A DNA stretch of 9,693 nt from DASUMP01 sp036277635 (GCA_036277635.1 DASUMP010000232.1:1-9693); one strand, 5' to 3'. Positions 1 through 7,463 are shown, numbered from the stretch's first letter. Translations and numbers: made by a program. Notes: generated by a model from the sequence alone, not told the origin.

Positions 1-1038
<1,038 letters not shown>

Positions 1039-1064
1039 TGTCGTTGAGCTGAAACCCCGGCGTC

Positions 1065-1101
1065 GGCGGCACCGCGCACCGTCCGCGGTGCCGGTGCCGC
1101 C
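1065..1101 (+). terminator. Strong GC-rich bulged hairpin, probable terminator
   Basis: A perfect 10-bp outer stem (1065-1074 GGCGGCACCG with 1092-1101 CGGTGCCGCC) encloses one unpaired C (1075). Inside is a 6-bp inner stem (1076-1081 with 1086-1091) closing a TCCG loop (1082-1085). It begins 27 nt after the stop of the repeat protein and ends 20 nt before the next start codon. There is no T-run, which is common for hairpin terminators in high-GC actinobacteria. It probably isolates the upstream gene from the hydrolase at 1122; an mRNA-stabilising 3' end is the alternative. Confidence 0.6.
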
Positions 1102-1109
1102 TCGTCGGA

Positions 1110-1115
1110 TAGGTT
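1110..1115 (+). promoter_or_regulatory. Candidate -10 box (TAGGTT) for a leaderless transcript
   Basis: TAGGTT fits the actinobacterial -10 consensus TANNNT and ends exactly 6 nt before the GTG at 1122, which would place transcription start at the start codon itself. No clear -35 is visible at the usual distance. A GGATAGG (1107-1113) overlapping the box could instead act as a weak Shine-Dalgarno, so the two readings compete. Confidence 0.4.
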
Positions 1116-1121
1116 CGTCGC

Positions 1122-2090
1122 GTGGGTCTCGAGCGGTGCGCCGTGCTCACGAGCGCGGCGCGCGCGATCGCCGCCGTGGTGCTCGCCGTCGCGCTTCTCG
1201 CGGCATGCTCGGACTCGGGCACGACCGACGTCGCGGGTGGATCGCCGACGGCCTCGTCGACCTCGACGCCGACGACGATCGGGACGTTCGGGGTCGAGCG
1301 GCGCACCGAGACCTTCGTCGACGAGTCGCGACCCACCGTCGACGGCGCCGGCGACGAAGTCGCCCCGACGCGGACGTTGGTCACCGAGATCTACGTTCCC
1401 GACGGCACAGGTCCGTTCCCGCTGATCGTGCACGCGCACGGCATGGACGGGCACCCGCGGAAGTTCCGGCAGCTGCTCGCGCACTGGGCGGAACACGGAT
1501 ACGTCGTCGCCGCGCCGGCGTTCCCGCTCACCAACGACGAGATCGACGAGCGTGTCGTCGGCGACTTCGTCAACCAGCCGGCCGACGTCTCGTTCGTCAT
1601 CGACGAGGTGCTCGCACTCGCTGCCGATCCGGACTCACCGCTCTCGGGGATCGTCGACGAGTCGACGATCGGGGTGAGCGGACTCTCGCTCGGCGGCGCG
1701 ACGACCTACGGCGTCGGCCTGCACAGCTGCTGTCTCGACGAGCGGGTCGACGCGATCCAAGTGTTCGACGGGATACGCCTCGGCTTTCCCGACGGCGACT
1801 ACGTCGAGCGCACGGTGCCGCTCCTGATCGTGCACGGCACCGCGGACCACGTGTTCGCGATCGAGACCGCGCGCGAGTCGTTCGCGGCCGCGCAGTCGCC
1901 CGCGTTCCTCGTGACGCTCGCCGATGGCACGCACGCGGCGCCGTTCGAGGACACCGAGAGCCCGCACGACGCCGCGGTGCTCGACATCACGACCCGGTTC
2001 TGGCGCGCGTTCCTCTCCGACGACGCCGACGCCGAAGCACGCCTGACCGTGAGCCCCGACCCGGCCGTCGCGCAGAGCGAATCGCGTTGA
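1122..2090 (+). CDS. Lipoprotein alpha/beta hydrolase (dienelactone hydrolase/PAF-acetylhydrolase-like)
   Basis: A 322-aa serine hydrolase probably anchored outside the cell membrane. Residues 14-28 are a hydrophobic signal segment ending in the lipobox LAAC, with C29 as the lipidated cysteine, followed by a Ser/Thr/Gly-rich linker to about residue 55. The alpha/beta-hydrolase core shows a HAHG oxyanion-hole motif (104-107), the nucleophile elbow GLSLG with Ser189, a late strand LIVHGTADHV giving candidate acid Asp242, and DGTHAAPF with His271. A HSCC pair at 201-204 might form a structural disulfide. The expected reaction is hydrolysis of an ester; the substrate cannot be read from sequence, and chlorophyllase, PAF-acetylhydrolase and polyester-hydrolase branches all share this layout. 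The GTG start is chosen because it gives a complete signal peptide and sits 6 nt after a TANNNT box; a GTG at 1143 is the alternative. The gene converges on the DUF2207 gene with an 18-bp gap. Confidence 0.85.
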   Translation: MGLERCAVLTSAARAIAAVVLAVALLAACSDSGTTDVAGGSPTASSTSTPTTIGTFGVERRTETFVDESRPTVDGAGDEVAPTRTLVTEIYVPDGTGPFPLIVHAHGMDGHPRKFRQLLAHWAEHGYVVAAPAFPLTNDEIDERVVGDFVNQPADVSFVIDEVLALAADPDSPLSGIVDESTIGVSGLSLGGATTYGVGLHSCCLDERVDAIQVFDGIRLGFPDGDYVERTVPLLIVHGTADHVFAIETARESFAAAQSPAFLVTLADGTHAAPFEDTESPHDAAVLDITTRFWRAFLSDDADAEARLTVSPDPAVAQSESR

Positions 2091-2108
2091 ACGGCCGCGC
2101 GACCTCGA

Positions 2109-3920
2109 TCACCAGCTGCCGCCACCACCTCCGCCGACTCCGCCTCCGGCACCGCCTCCGCTGAACCCGCTGCTGCCGGAGCCCGCGGGTGTGGAACGGA
2201 TCGTGCCGACCGTCGTGTCGGAGAACCCGTCGATCGTGCGGCTGAAGTCGGCGAATACGAAGGGACGAGAGCCGACGTACCACGACGGAGGCGCTGCCGC
2301 GAGACCGGCGAACGCGCGGGCCCACTGCTCCGTCGCGCCGAACACGATCGCATACGGCAGGTACTCGGTGAACAGCTGCGTCCGCTCGGCGAACTGCGCG
2401 CGATCGCGCTCCGACTCGCTGATGAAGCGACGGAAGCCGAGCGCGCGACGGCGCGCGGCGGTGCCCTTCGCGGTGCGGCTCGGCATGAAGCGGGCGAGGG
2501 CCGCGAGTGCGAGACCCGCGATGGGCAGCGGGAGTCCGACGAGCGCATACGTCGTGTGGCGAGCGAGGAGGTAGACGATGACGCCGCCCGCGATCGCGAC
2601 GCCGATGCCGATCGTGGTCCACCAGGTACGGATGTGGTCGGGACGGTGGCGGAACCAACCGCGTGCTACGACGTCGTCGTAGAGCGCCCGCTGCACCTGC
2701 GCCAGGTCGTCGTGGAACGTGCGCTTCAGGCTCGAGAGCGCGACCGTCGACCCGGACGCGAAGAGCCGTTCGAGGAGGAGGCGCTCGTACGCGAGCAACC
2801 CGGTCGTGTCCTCGTGCAGTCGGACGAGGTCCCAGTCGCCCTTGCCGAACCACCAGCCCTTTTCGCGTTCGTCGATGCGCAGGTGGCCGCGCACCGCGAG
2901 GTCGACGATGGTCGCGGTGACGTCGAGCGGGTTCGCCACCTCGTCGACGAGCGTGCCGATCTGGCCCGGGCGCAAGTCGTCGGGTGGGACGAACTCGACT
3001 GGCGTCGGGGTGTCGTCAAAGAGCTCGACGGGCTGCGCGGCGCCGGTCCCGTCGGAGAACGCGACGTCGACCGGCGCGCCGATGGCGCGCCGGTCGCGGC
3101 CGACGCGCCACACCGTGGCCGCGAGCGCGGCCGCGAGACCGATGGTCAGCAACGCCGTGAGTCCGACCGTGGATGCGCTCCGTGTGAACGCGCGCGACAG
3201 CGTCCAGCGCTCTACGAGGATGGGTCGCGGCTCGGGGACCGCCCCTTTCGGGAGCGCGACGACGACACTGAGCTCTCCGCCCGCGAACAGCGGACTCGAG
3301 AGGGCGCGCACCAGGTCGCCGTCGACGACGACCGCCCGACACGGGAGCTGGGAGCCCGTCGCACCCGCGAAGCACGCCGCCCGATCGATGGGCGCCGGCG
3401 AGTGGACACGCACCCGCGCGTCCGCGATGGGCACATTCCAACCGCCGCCCGTGACGTTCCAGAACAGCTCGTCGTGGTCCGCGAACGCGCTGAGGGCGCC
3501 GCGCACCTCGTACATCAGCTCGTAGTCGTGCACGCCGCGGATCGTGCGGTCGGGATCTCCGATGCGGATGCGCAGTGCGGCACCTTCCCTTGACGTCGTG
3601 AACTGCGCGGGCGCGCCGGTCGGGCTGGAGACGCTGAGCACCTCGATCGGCACGTGGCGATCGTGGTCGCCGTCGTAGCGGTACTCGACCGGGAGCTCGC
3701 GGAGGATCCCGCGACGCGCTTCCCCCGGAGGGAACCGATACGTGATCCGCTCGACGACCACCAGAGTTCCGTCGTCTCGAATCGTGACGTCGGCGACGAA
3801 GCGGTCGATCTGCTCGCCAGCTTGCGCGTGGGCGGCGTTGGTGCCTGCGAGAGCGAACGCGGCGAGCGCGCAGCACGCGGCGACCGCGACTCGGATGCAC
3901 TGAGCGAGACGCCCGGACAC
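2109..3920 (-). CDS. DUF2207 domain membrane protein with glycine-rich C-terminus
   Basis: A 603-aa predicted membrane protein of the DUF2207 (YciQ-like) family, whose biochemical function is not established. An N-terminal signal peptide covers about residues 9-33, ending AHAQA. The extracytoplasmic part begins with the typical opening of the family: an IRDDGTLVVVERITYRF stretch (47-63), then RRGILRELP and an ELFWNVTGGGWNVPI core (151-165). One transmembrane segment lies near 253-271 and a pair near 435-453 and 459-477. Between them is a cytoplasmic-type winged-helix-like region (about 310-430). After the last membrane segment comes the family signature FTEYLPYAIVFGATEQWA (517-534). The protein ends in a Gly/Ser-rich tail (580-603) closing with SW, a recurrent trait of this family. 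Start: GTG at 3920 is the only one that gives the full signal peptide. The gene lies 20 bp downstream of the hydrolase at 5434-3941 on the same strand and probably shares its transcript, with a possible own promoter. Confidence 0.88.
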   Translation of the reverse strand: MSGRLAQCIRVAVAACCALAAFALAGTNAAHAQAGEQIDRFVADVTIRDDGTLVVVERITYRFPPGEARRGILRELPVEYRYDGDHDRHVPIEVLSVSSPTGAPAQFTTSREGAALRIRIGDPDRTIRGVHDYELMYEVRGALSAFADHDELFWNVTGGGWNVPIADARVRVHSPAPIDRAACFAGATGSQLPCRAVVVDGDLVRALSSPLFAGGELSVVVALPKGAVPEPRPILVERWTLSRAFTRSASTVGLTALLTIGLAAALAATVWRVGRDRRAIGAPVDVAFSDGTGAAQPVELFDDTPTPVEFVPPDDLRPGQIGTLVDEVANPLDVTATIVDLAVRGHLRIDEREKGWWFGKGDWDLVRLHEDTTGLLAYERLLLERLFASGSTVALSSLKRTFHDDLAQVQRALYDDVVARGWFRHRPDHIRTWWTTIGIGVAIAGGVIVYLLARHTTYALVGLPLPIAGLALAALARFMPSRTAKGTAARRRALGFRRFISESERDRAQFAERTQLFTEYLPYAIVFGATEQWARAFAGLAAAPPSWYVGSRPFVFADFSRTIDGFSDTTVGTIRSTPAGSGSSGFSGGGAGGGVGGGGGGSW

Positions 3921-3926
3921 GGCCGA

Positions 3927-3932
3927 ACGCTA
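3927..3932 (-). promoter_or_regulatory. Candidate internal -10 box (TAGCGT) before the DUF2207 gene
   Basis: On the minus strand, TAGCGT matches TANNNT and ends exactly 6 nt before the GTG at 3920, the same geometry as the box before the GTG at 1122. No Shine-Dalgarno is visible in the 20-bp gap, which supports either a leaderless internal transcript or translation by readthrough coupling from the upstream gene. There is no recognisable -35 in the upstream coding sequence. Confidence 0.35.
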
Positions 3933-3940
3933 CGGCCGCG

Positions 3941-5434
3941 TCAGCGGCCGATGTCGGAGGCCTCGGCCTTCGCGATCATCGCGTCGGCGTCGTCCCGGAG
4001 CAGGAAGCCGGCCTCGACCGCCTCGTCGGCGGCCGCGGTGAACGCGTCGACGTAGTCGTCGTGGGTCGGGTAGAGCTCGGCCAGCGTGGCGGCGTCGAAC
4101 GGCGTGGTGCTGCCGAACAGGAAGCAGAACGGCCCACCGCCCTCGACGGGGTCGCCGGAGAGGGTGGCGACCGGCACGTCGACCAGCGGCGTGCGGATGC
4201 CGCCCCGAGCGTTGCCGTACTCGTCGCGCACGATGCGCACGTCGTCGCTCGTCGTCTCGACCTCCAGCCTCGGCGCGACCGGAGGCGGCGTCCCTTCGCG
4301 GACCCACTCGACGAGATGGTGGAACGCGGCTTGCAGCACTTCGTGATGCGGCCCGGCGTTCAGCGGTGACGTGCACTGCAGGATCGCGCCGATGTCGACG
4401 TTCTGTCCGAGGCCGTAGACGGTCTCGAGGAGGTAGCTGTCGGCGTGCGCGGTGCCCGCTACTTCCCACGTCCGGATCGTGTCGGTGTCGTCTTGGCGGG
4501 CGGTCGAGTAGCCGAGCACCGTCAGGTCGGTCTCGGTCTCGAAGATCATCACTGGCTCGTCGAGATCGGTGCGGATCGTCGCCGCGCTGCTGTCGCCCCC
4601 GACGATGCGCGAACCGTCGATGTCGGGAGCCCCGCCGCCGCGCGAATGCACGAGGAAGCCGTCGAACACGTTCATGAGGGGGTGGATCGAGTTGAGGTAA
4701 CGGGTGAGGAAGAACGCCGACTGCGACTCGCCCGCGGCGAGCACGTGCGTCGCCTCGAGGTCGCCGAGCGGCGACGGTCCGTCGGGACTGCGCAGCGCGA
4801 CGCCGGCCTGGGTGAAGATGTCGAACGCGTACGCGTCGCCGGGGTGTTCGAGGGTGCCGTAGCGCGCGGGGTCGGCACCCTTGATGCCGCCTTCGAGCGC
4901 CACGCCGCCCTGGCTGATGACCGGATCGCCGCCGAGCACGCCGATCGCTTGCGCGGAGACGCCGACCCACGCGTGACCTTCGCGGAGCAGCTCGGGGTGC
5001 AGGTACCCCCAGTCGGGGTCGCCGTCGCGTCCGGAGCTCACGTTCAACCACTCGACGACCACGACGCCGCTGAAGTCGTCGGCCGCGATCGGTCGTCGGA
5101 CGATGATGCGCGTCCGGTACGGCGCGGTGTCGGCCGGCTCCGCCGCGTGCTCGTCGTCGGCGGTCGGGGCGAGGCGGAACGACGACGCGTCGCCCTCGAC
5201 GAAGAACTCGTCCTCCTGGTACCCCTGCGCGGCGAGATCTTGCAGCGCCGCGTTGGGGTTGGCCTTGCCGCCGGTGACCGGGCCGCTGACCGTCACGGTC
5301 TCGGGCGCGAGCGACGACTCGGTGGTCGTGGTGGTCACGTCGGCCTCCTCGCTCTCGCCGTCGTCGCTCGCGCACGCCCCACCCACCACGGCCGCCACAC
5401 TCGCGACCAGCAGCGCGCGCTTCCAGAACGTCAT
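3941..5434 (-). CDS. Exported alpha/beta-hydrolase domain protein (Abhydrolase_10-like)
   Basis: A 497-aa exported protein of the large 'alpha/beta hydrolase domain' group (Abhydrolase_10 type), which is poorly characterised. Start: the ATG at 5434 has a GGGGGA just upstream and begins a good signal peptide (MTFWKR, then hydrophobic 7-20); a 26-codon extension to 5512 would bury this signal and is rejected. C21 may be lipidated, but the lipobox GGAC has an unusual Gly at -3. A Ser/Thr/Asp/Glu-rich linker (22-45) follows, then a family-like opening (VSGPVTGGKANP), a VVVEWLNV strand, and a nucleophile elbow GESQS with Ser237. The candidate acid is in FETETDL (residues 298-304) and the candidate base is His330 in AGTAHADSY. 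C354 (LQCTSPLN) and C437 (PFCFLFG) are the other cysteines. The substrate is unknown. It is the first gene of a probable two-gene unit with the DUF2207 gene and is divergent from the small gene at 5548. Confidence 0.82.
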   Translation of the reverse strand: MTFWKRALLVASVAAVVGGACASDDGESEEADVTTTTTESSLAPETVTVSGPVTGGKANPNAALQDLAAQGYQEDEFFVEGDASSFRLAPTADDEHAAEPADTAPYRTRIIVRRPIAADDFSGVVVVEWLNVSSGRDGDPDWGYLHPELLREGHAWVGVSAQAIGVLGGDPVISQGGVALEGGIKGADPARYGTLEHPGDAYAFDIFTQAGVALRSPDGPSPLGDLEATHVLAAGESQSAFFLTRYLNSIHPLMNVFDGFLVHSRGGGAPDIDGSRIVGGDSSAATIRTDLDEPVMIFETETDLTVLGYSTARQDDTDTIRTWEVAGTAHADSYLLETVYGLGQNVDIGAILQCTSPLNAGPHHEVLQAAFHHLVEWVREGTPPPVAPRLEVETTSDDVRIVRDEYGNARGGIRTPLVDVPVATLSGDPVEGGGPFCFLFGSTTPFDAATLAELYPTHDDYVDAFTAAADEAVEAGFLLRDDADAMIAKAEASDIGR

Positions 5435-5547
5435 CCGTCCCCCGAGCTCGGTGATCAGCGGCGGGCATCCTCGCAGGTCGGCCGAGACCTCGGCACGCGG
5501 ATGCCGCGTCACGGGCGCCGGGACGGCGACGCGGCAACACTTGCGGG
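5435..5547. promoter_or_regulatory. Divergent intergenic region with a short inverted repeat
   Basis: These 113 bp separate the divergent genes starting at 5434 (-) and 5548 (+) and should contain both promoters. I find no convincing -35/-10 pair. The inverted repeat AGGTC-N6-GACCT at 5475-5490 could be an operator half-site pair, but arms of 5 bp are short for this GC content. For the minus-strand gene, GGGGGA (complement of 5438-5443) may serve as a Shine-Dalgarno, although its spacing to the ATG is short. For the plus-strand gene, AACACT at 5536-5541 is an imperfect -10 (first T missing) again 6 nt before the start. Confidence 0.35.
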
Positions 5548-5883
5548 ATGAGCGACGAGCGCGACGGTGCCTTGGACGGCGGTTTCGACGACGACGAGGA
5601 TCTCGATCCGGAGGCGGCCGAGCAGGCGATCCGTGAGTTCATCGCCAGCGCCGACGACCTCGACGGACCCGCGGTCGACGTGATCGCGGCGGCCGTCATG
5701 GACCTCGTCGACGGCGCGTGGAATGCGATCGCAACCGTGTTGGAGGGGGTGGCGCACAACAAGGTGCTCGCGGCGCAGCTCTTCCTCGGTCAGCGAGCGC
5801 GCGAGCGCGACGGCTCCGACGACGTGCAGTGGCAGCTGCACGCGGCGTCGACGCTCCTCTCCGGATTCGTCGTCAGGGGCTGA
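5548..5883 (+). CDS. Small acidic protein of unknown function
   Basis: A 111-aa protein I do not recognise. The first 25 residues are very acidic (the run DDDEDLD at 14-20 stands out) and probably disordered. From about residue 22 to the end it reads as amphipathic helices (AEQAIREFIASADDL, then VIAAAVMDLVDGAWNAIATVLEGVAHNKVLAAQLFLGQRAR), which suggests a small all-helical fold or oligomerisation module. There is no signal peptide, membrane segment or cysteine. Third codon positions are overwhelmingly G/C, which favours this strand over the opposite open frame. No good Shine-Dalgarno precedes the ATG, so a leaderless start is possible. It is divergent from the exported hydrolase and convergent with the 152-aa gene, and context gives no clear role. 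Confidence 0.65.
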   Translation: MSDERDGALDGGFDDDEDLDPEAAEQAIREFIASADDLDGPAVDVIAAAVMDLVDGAWNAIATVLEGVAHNKVLAAQLFLGQRARERDGSDDVQWQLHAASTLLSGFVVRG

Positions 5884-5903
5884 GATCGCGCGACTGCGAT
5901 ACT

Positions 5904-5932
5904 CGGACGCCGGTCACGCGATGACCCGTCCG
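5904..5932. terminator. Bulged hairpin at a convergent gene junction, candidate bidirectional terminator
   Basis: The outer stem pairs 5904-5909 (CGGACG) with 5927-5932 (CGTCCG). Two unpaired C (5910-5911) follow, then an inner stem GGTCA (5912-5916) with TGACC (5922-5926) around a CGCGA loop. It starts 20 nt after the stop of the plus-strand small gene and overlaps the stop codon of the minus-strand 152-aa gene (5914-5916). There is no T-run. A smaller stem (ATCGC 5885-5889 with GCGAT 5896-5900) lies just before it and may be part of the same signal. Confidence 0.45.
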
Positions 5933-6372
5933 TAGTCCCAGGCGTAGCCGAGCTGGCTGAAGACGCGCGACCAGTCGATGAAGCGCAGCAGCACCGGGTC
6001 GGCGACCTCCGCGGCGTCGCGCGAGAGCACGACCGTCGTCCCGACGATGGTCACCGGCCGCCCGGTCGGAGGGAGCATCGTGCCGACGTCGTGCGCCTCT
6101 TCGACGGGTTCGGGTTCCTGCTCGATGAAGAGCCGCGGATCGCCGGCGGCGTCGGTGCCCTCGGTGCACCTCATCGCACCGAGGTGCTCGCACTGGTACT
6201 CCCAGCTGACGAACGACACGTCGGCTTCGGGGATGTCCCGGACCGCGAACGCGAAGTCGATGCCGTCGACCGCGAGGAGTCGGAACCCGTCGCCGACCGG
6301 CGGGAACGTGCCGCCGAACGACAGGCGCACGTCGCGTTCCACGACGTCGAGGATCTCGTCTGCGCTCAACAT
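5914..6372 (-). CDS. Hypothetical protein (152 aa), second gene of a coupled pair
   Basis: A 152-aa soluble protein of no family I can name. The start at 6372 is supported by a very good Shine-Dalgarno (GGAGG, 6 nt before ATG); upstream extension into the neighbouring gene is unnecessary. The N-terminus is a helix (SADEILDVVERDVRLSFG), followed by what looks like alternating strands (FRLLAVDGIDFAFAVRDI, ADVSFVSWEYQC), an acidic segment EQEPEPVEEAHD (84-95), and a strand-rich middle (GRPVTIVGTTVVLS). The C-terminus ends in a conserved-looking aromatic helix (LLRFIDWSRVFSQLGYAWDYGR). C61, H63 and C69 (CEH, x5, C) are close enough to bind a metal or form a disulfide. No signal peptide or membrane span is seen. 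The gene begins 11 nt after the 359-aa gene ends and is almost certainly co-translated with it, so a partner or accessory role to that protein is the simplest inference. Confidence 0.75.
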   Translation of the reverse strand: MLSADEILDVVERDVRLSFGGTFPPVGDGFRLLAVDGIDFAFAVRDIPEADVSFVSWEYQCEHLGAMRCTEGTDAAGDPRLFIEQEPEPVEEAHDVGTMLPPTGRPVTIVGTTVVLSRDAAEVADPVLLRFIDWSRVFSQLGYAWDYGRVIA

Positions 6373-6378
6373 GTCGTG

Positions 6379-6385
6379 CCTCCCT
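6379..6385 (-). promoter_or_regulatory. Shine-Dalgarno overlapping the upstream stop codon
   Basis: On the minus strand the order is TAG (stop, 6386-6384), GGAGG, CACGAC, then ATG (6372). The AGGGAGG therefore begins inside the stop codon of the 359-aa gene. A ribosome terminating there would occupy the initiation site of the 152-aa gene, a classic layout for translational coupling, and the site also decides the start of the downstream gene. Confidence 0.75.
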
Positions 6386-7463
6386 AGTAGGGCGTGTGCA
6401 GGAGGACGCCACCATCCTCGTAGCGCGGCTGGACGGTGACGACGCGCCCGGTGCCCTTCCACTGTTGGATCGGGCAGGGGCACTCACCGGCGTGACTCGG
6501 TTCGTGGCTTCCACCGTGGTCGCTCTCGGTGAACCGGTGACCGACGATCCACGAGCCGAACCGGTCTTCGGAGCGCGCCGGATCGATCGCGTGTTCGGCG
6601 CCGCCCGGGTGGCGCGGGCCGACGGGCGGGTTCTCGGGGGGGTGCTCGAGGTCGTGGAAGATCACGTGACTGGTCGCGCCGGGCGTGATGAAGACGACGT
6701 TGACGCGCCCGCTGTCGTCACTGGCCGAGCGGGGCTGTCCGGATGGCGGCTCCGGGTTCTGCGCGGTCGGATCGCCGGGGAGGCGCTTGCGTCGCCAGGT
6801 CACCGACGCTTGGAAGTAGCGCGGCCCGCAGAGCCACCAGAACTCGATGGGCCAGTTGCGCGCGAAGCGCGTTGCGAGCTGTGCCGAGGTCTGCGAAGCC
6901 GCGTCGTCGAGGGTCGGTGCGTACGGCGAGCCGCTGGGATCTTCGTGGTCGGCGTAGAGGTGCGTGATCGCGTCGCCGCTCGTGGGTGGCGGGATCGGAG
7001 GCTGTGCCGGCGGCGTGAGGGGGTCGTACGCGCCCGCCGGGTGGCGCAGCCCGAGCGAGACTTCGATGGCGCGGATGAACGCCATTCGCACCACGCGCTC
7101 CGCGTCGCCGCGCCAGTTCTTCCAGAAGCCGGTCGCGGTCGAGCTCGTCGGGTCGTACTCGTCGTAGCCGTCGCTGCTCGCGGGATTCCCGCCGATCTTG
7201 GTCGGCAGTCCGAACCAGTGCGCGTTCGCGTGCTCGATCAGATCGGCGAGCGTGATGATCCCGCTTCCGTACGGCGCGGTCGGGAGCGGAAGGTTCGCCG
7301 GGAGCTTGGCGAACGAGTCGACGAATCCGGTGAAGCGCGGCTCGGTCCACAGGGACTCGAGCACGAAGAGCTTGGCCTTGATGCGGTCGGCACCCGAGAA
7401 GAAGGTGTCGAAGACCTGCCAGGTCGGGCCCTTCTCGAAGTGGTACGGCATGCCGTCGGACAC
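6384..7463 (-). CDS. Hypothetical protein with His/Cys motifs (359 aa), first gene of a coupled pair
   Basis: A 359-aa protein that I do not recognise. The start is GTG at 7463, chosen because GGGGGG sits 5 nt upstream; the ATG at 7451 is the alternative and loses four residues. The N-terminal third is rich in aromatics (FEKGPTWQVFDTFFSGADR, then FGLPTKIGG) and helical (AERVVRMAFIRAIEVSLGL). A proline-rich hinge (PPAQPPIPPP, 151-160) leads to a second part with FARNWPIEFWWLCGPRYFQASVTW (200-223), which reads as amphipathic strands. Two H-x3-H-x3-H patterns occur: H266/H270/H274 and H316/H320/H324, the latter followed at the same spacing by C328 and then C330. This could be a metal site. No signal peptide, transmembrane span or known catalytic motif is visible. 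It lies 64 bp downstream of the AAA/TPR ATPase gene on the same strand and is coupled to the 152-aa gene. A plus-strand open frame covers the same DNA but reads as a GC shadow. Confidence 0.78.
   Translation of the reverse strand: MSDGMPYHFEKGPTWQVFDTFFSGADRIKAKLFVLESLWTEPRFTGFVDSFAKLPANLPLPTAPYGSGIITLADLIEHANAHWFGLPTKIGGNPASSDGYDEYDPTSSTATGFWKNWRGDAERVVRMAFIRAIEVSLGLRHPAGAYDPLTPPAQPPIPPPTSGDAITHLYADHEDPSGSPYAPTLDDAASQTSAQLATRFARNWPIEFWWLCGPRYFQASVTWRRKRLPGDPTAQNPEPPSGQPRSASDDSGRVNVVFITPGATSHVIFHDLEHPPENPPVGPRHPGGAEHAIDPARSEDRFGSWIVGHRFTESDHGGSHEPSHAGECPCPIQQWKGTGRVVTVQPRYEDGGVLLHTPY

Noticed and set aside
2082..2102. Stem TCGCG/CGCGA at the convergent end of the lipoprotein hydrolase and DUF2207 genes
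   Set aside because: Only 5 bp with an 11-nt loop; too weak in this GC context to call a terminator.
2556..3593. A 345-codon plus-strand open frame opposite the DUF2207 gene
   Set aside because: Composition (Arg/Asp/Val-rich, no domain) fits an antisense shadow; the DUF2207 assignment on the other strand is clear.
3930..5762. A 610-codon minus-strand open frame overlapping the exported hydrolase in another frame
   Set aside because: Arg-rich, low-complexity translation typical of a GC-rich shadow; the overlapping frame has a signal peptide and a hydrolase motif set.
5509..5841. A 110-codon minus-strand open frame opposite the small acidic gene
   Set aside because: Would overlap the start region of the minus-strand hydrolase unit and shows no coding signature; the plus-strand frame has better third-position GC and a helical protein pattern.
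6373..6483. N-terminal extension of the 152-aa protein to a start at 6483
   Set aside because: It would overlap the end of the 359-aa gene by about 100 bp, whereas a near-ideal Shine-Dalgarno supports the ATG at 6372.
6636..6642. G7 run in the 359-aa gene as a possible frameshift site
   Set aside because: The protein continues with plausible composition to a stop codon coupled to the next gene, so no frameshift needs to be invoked.
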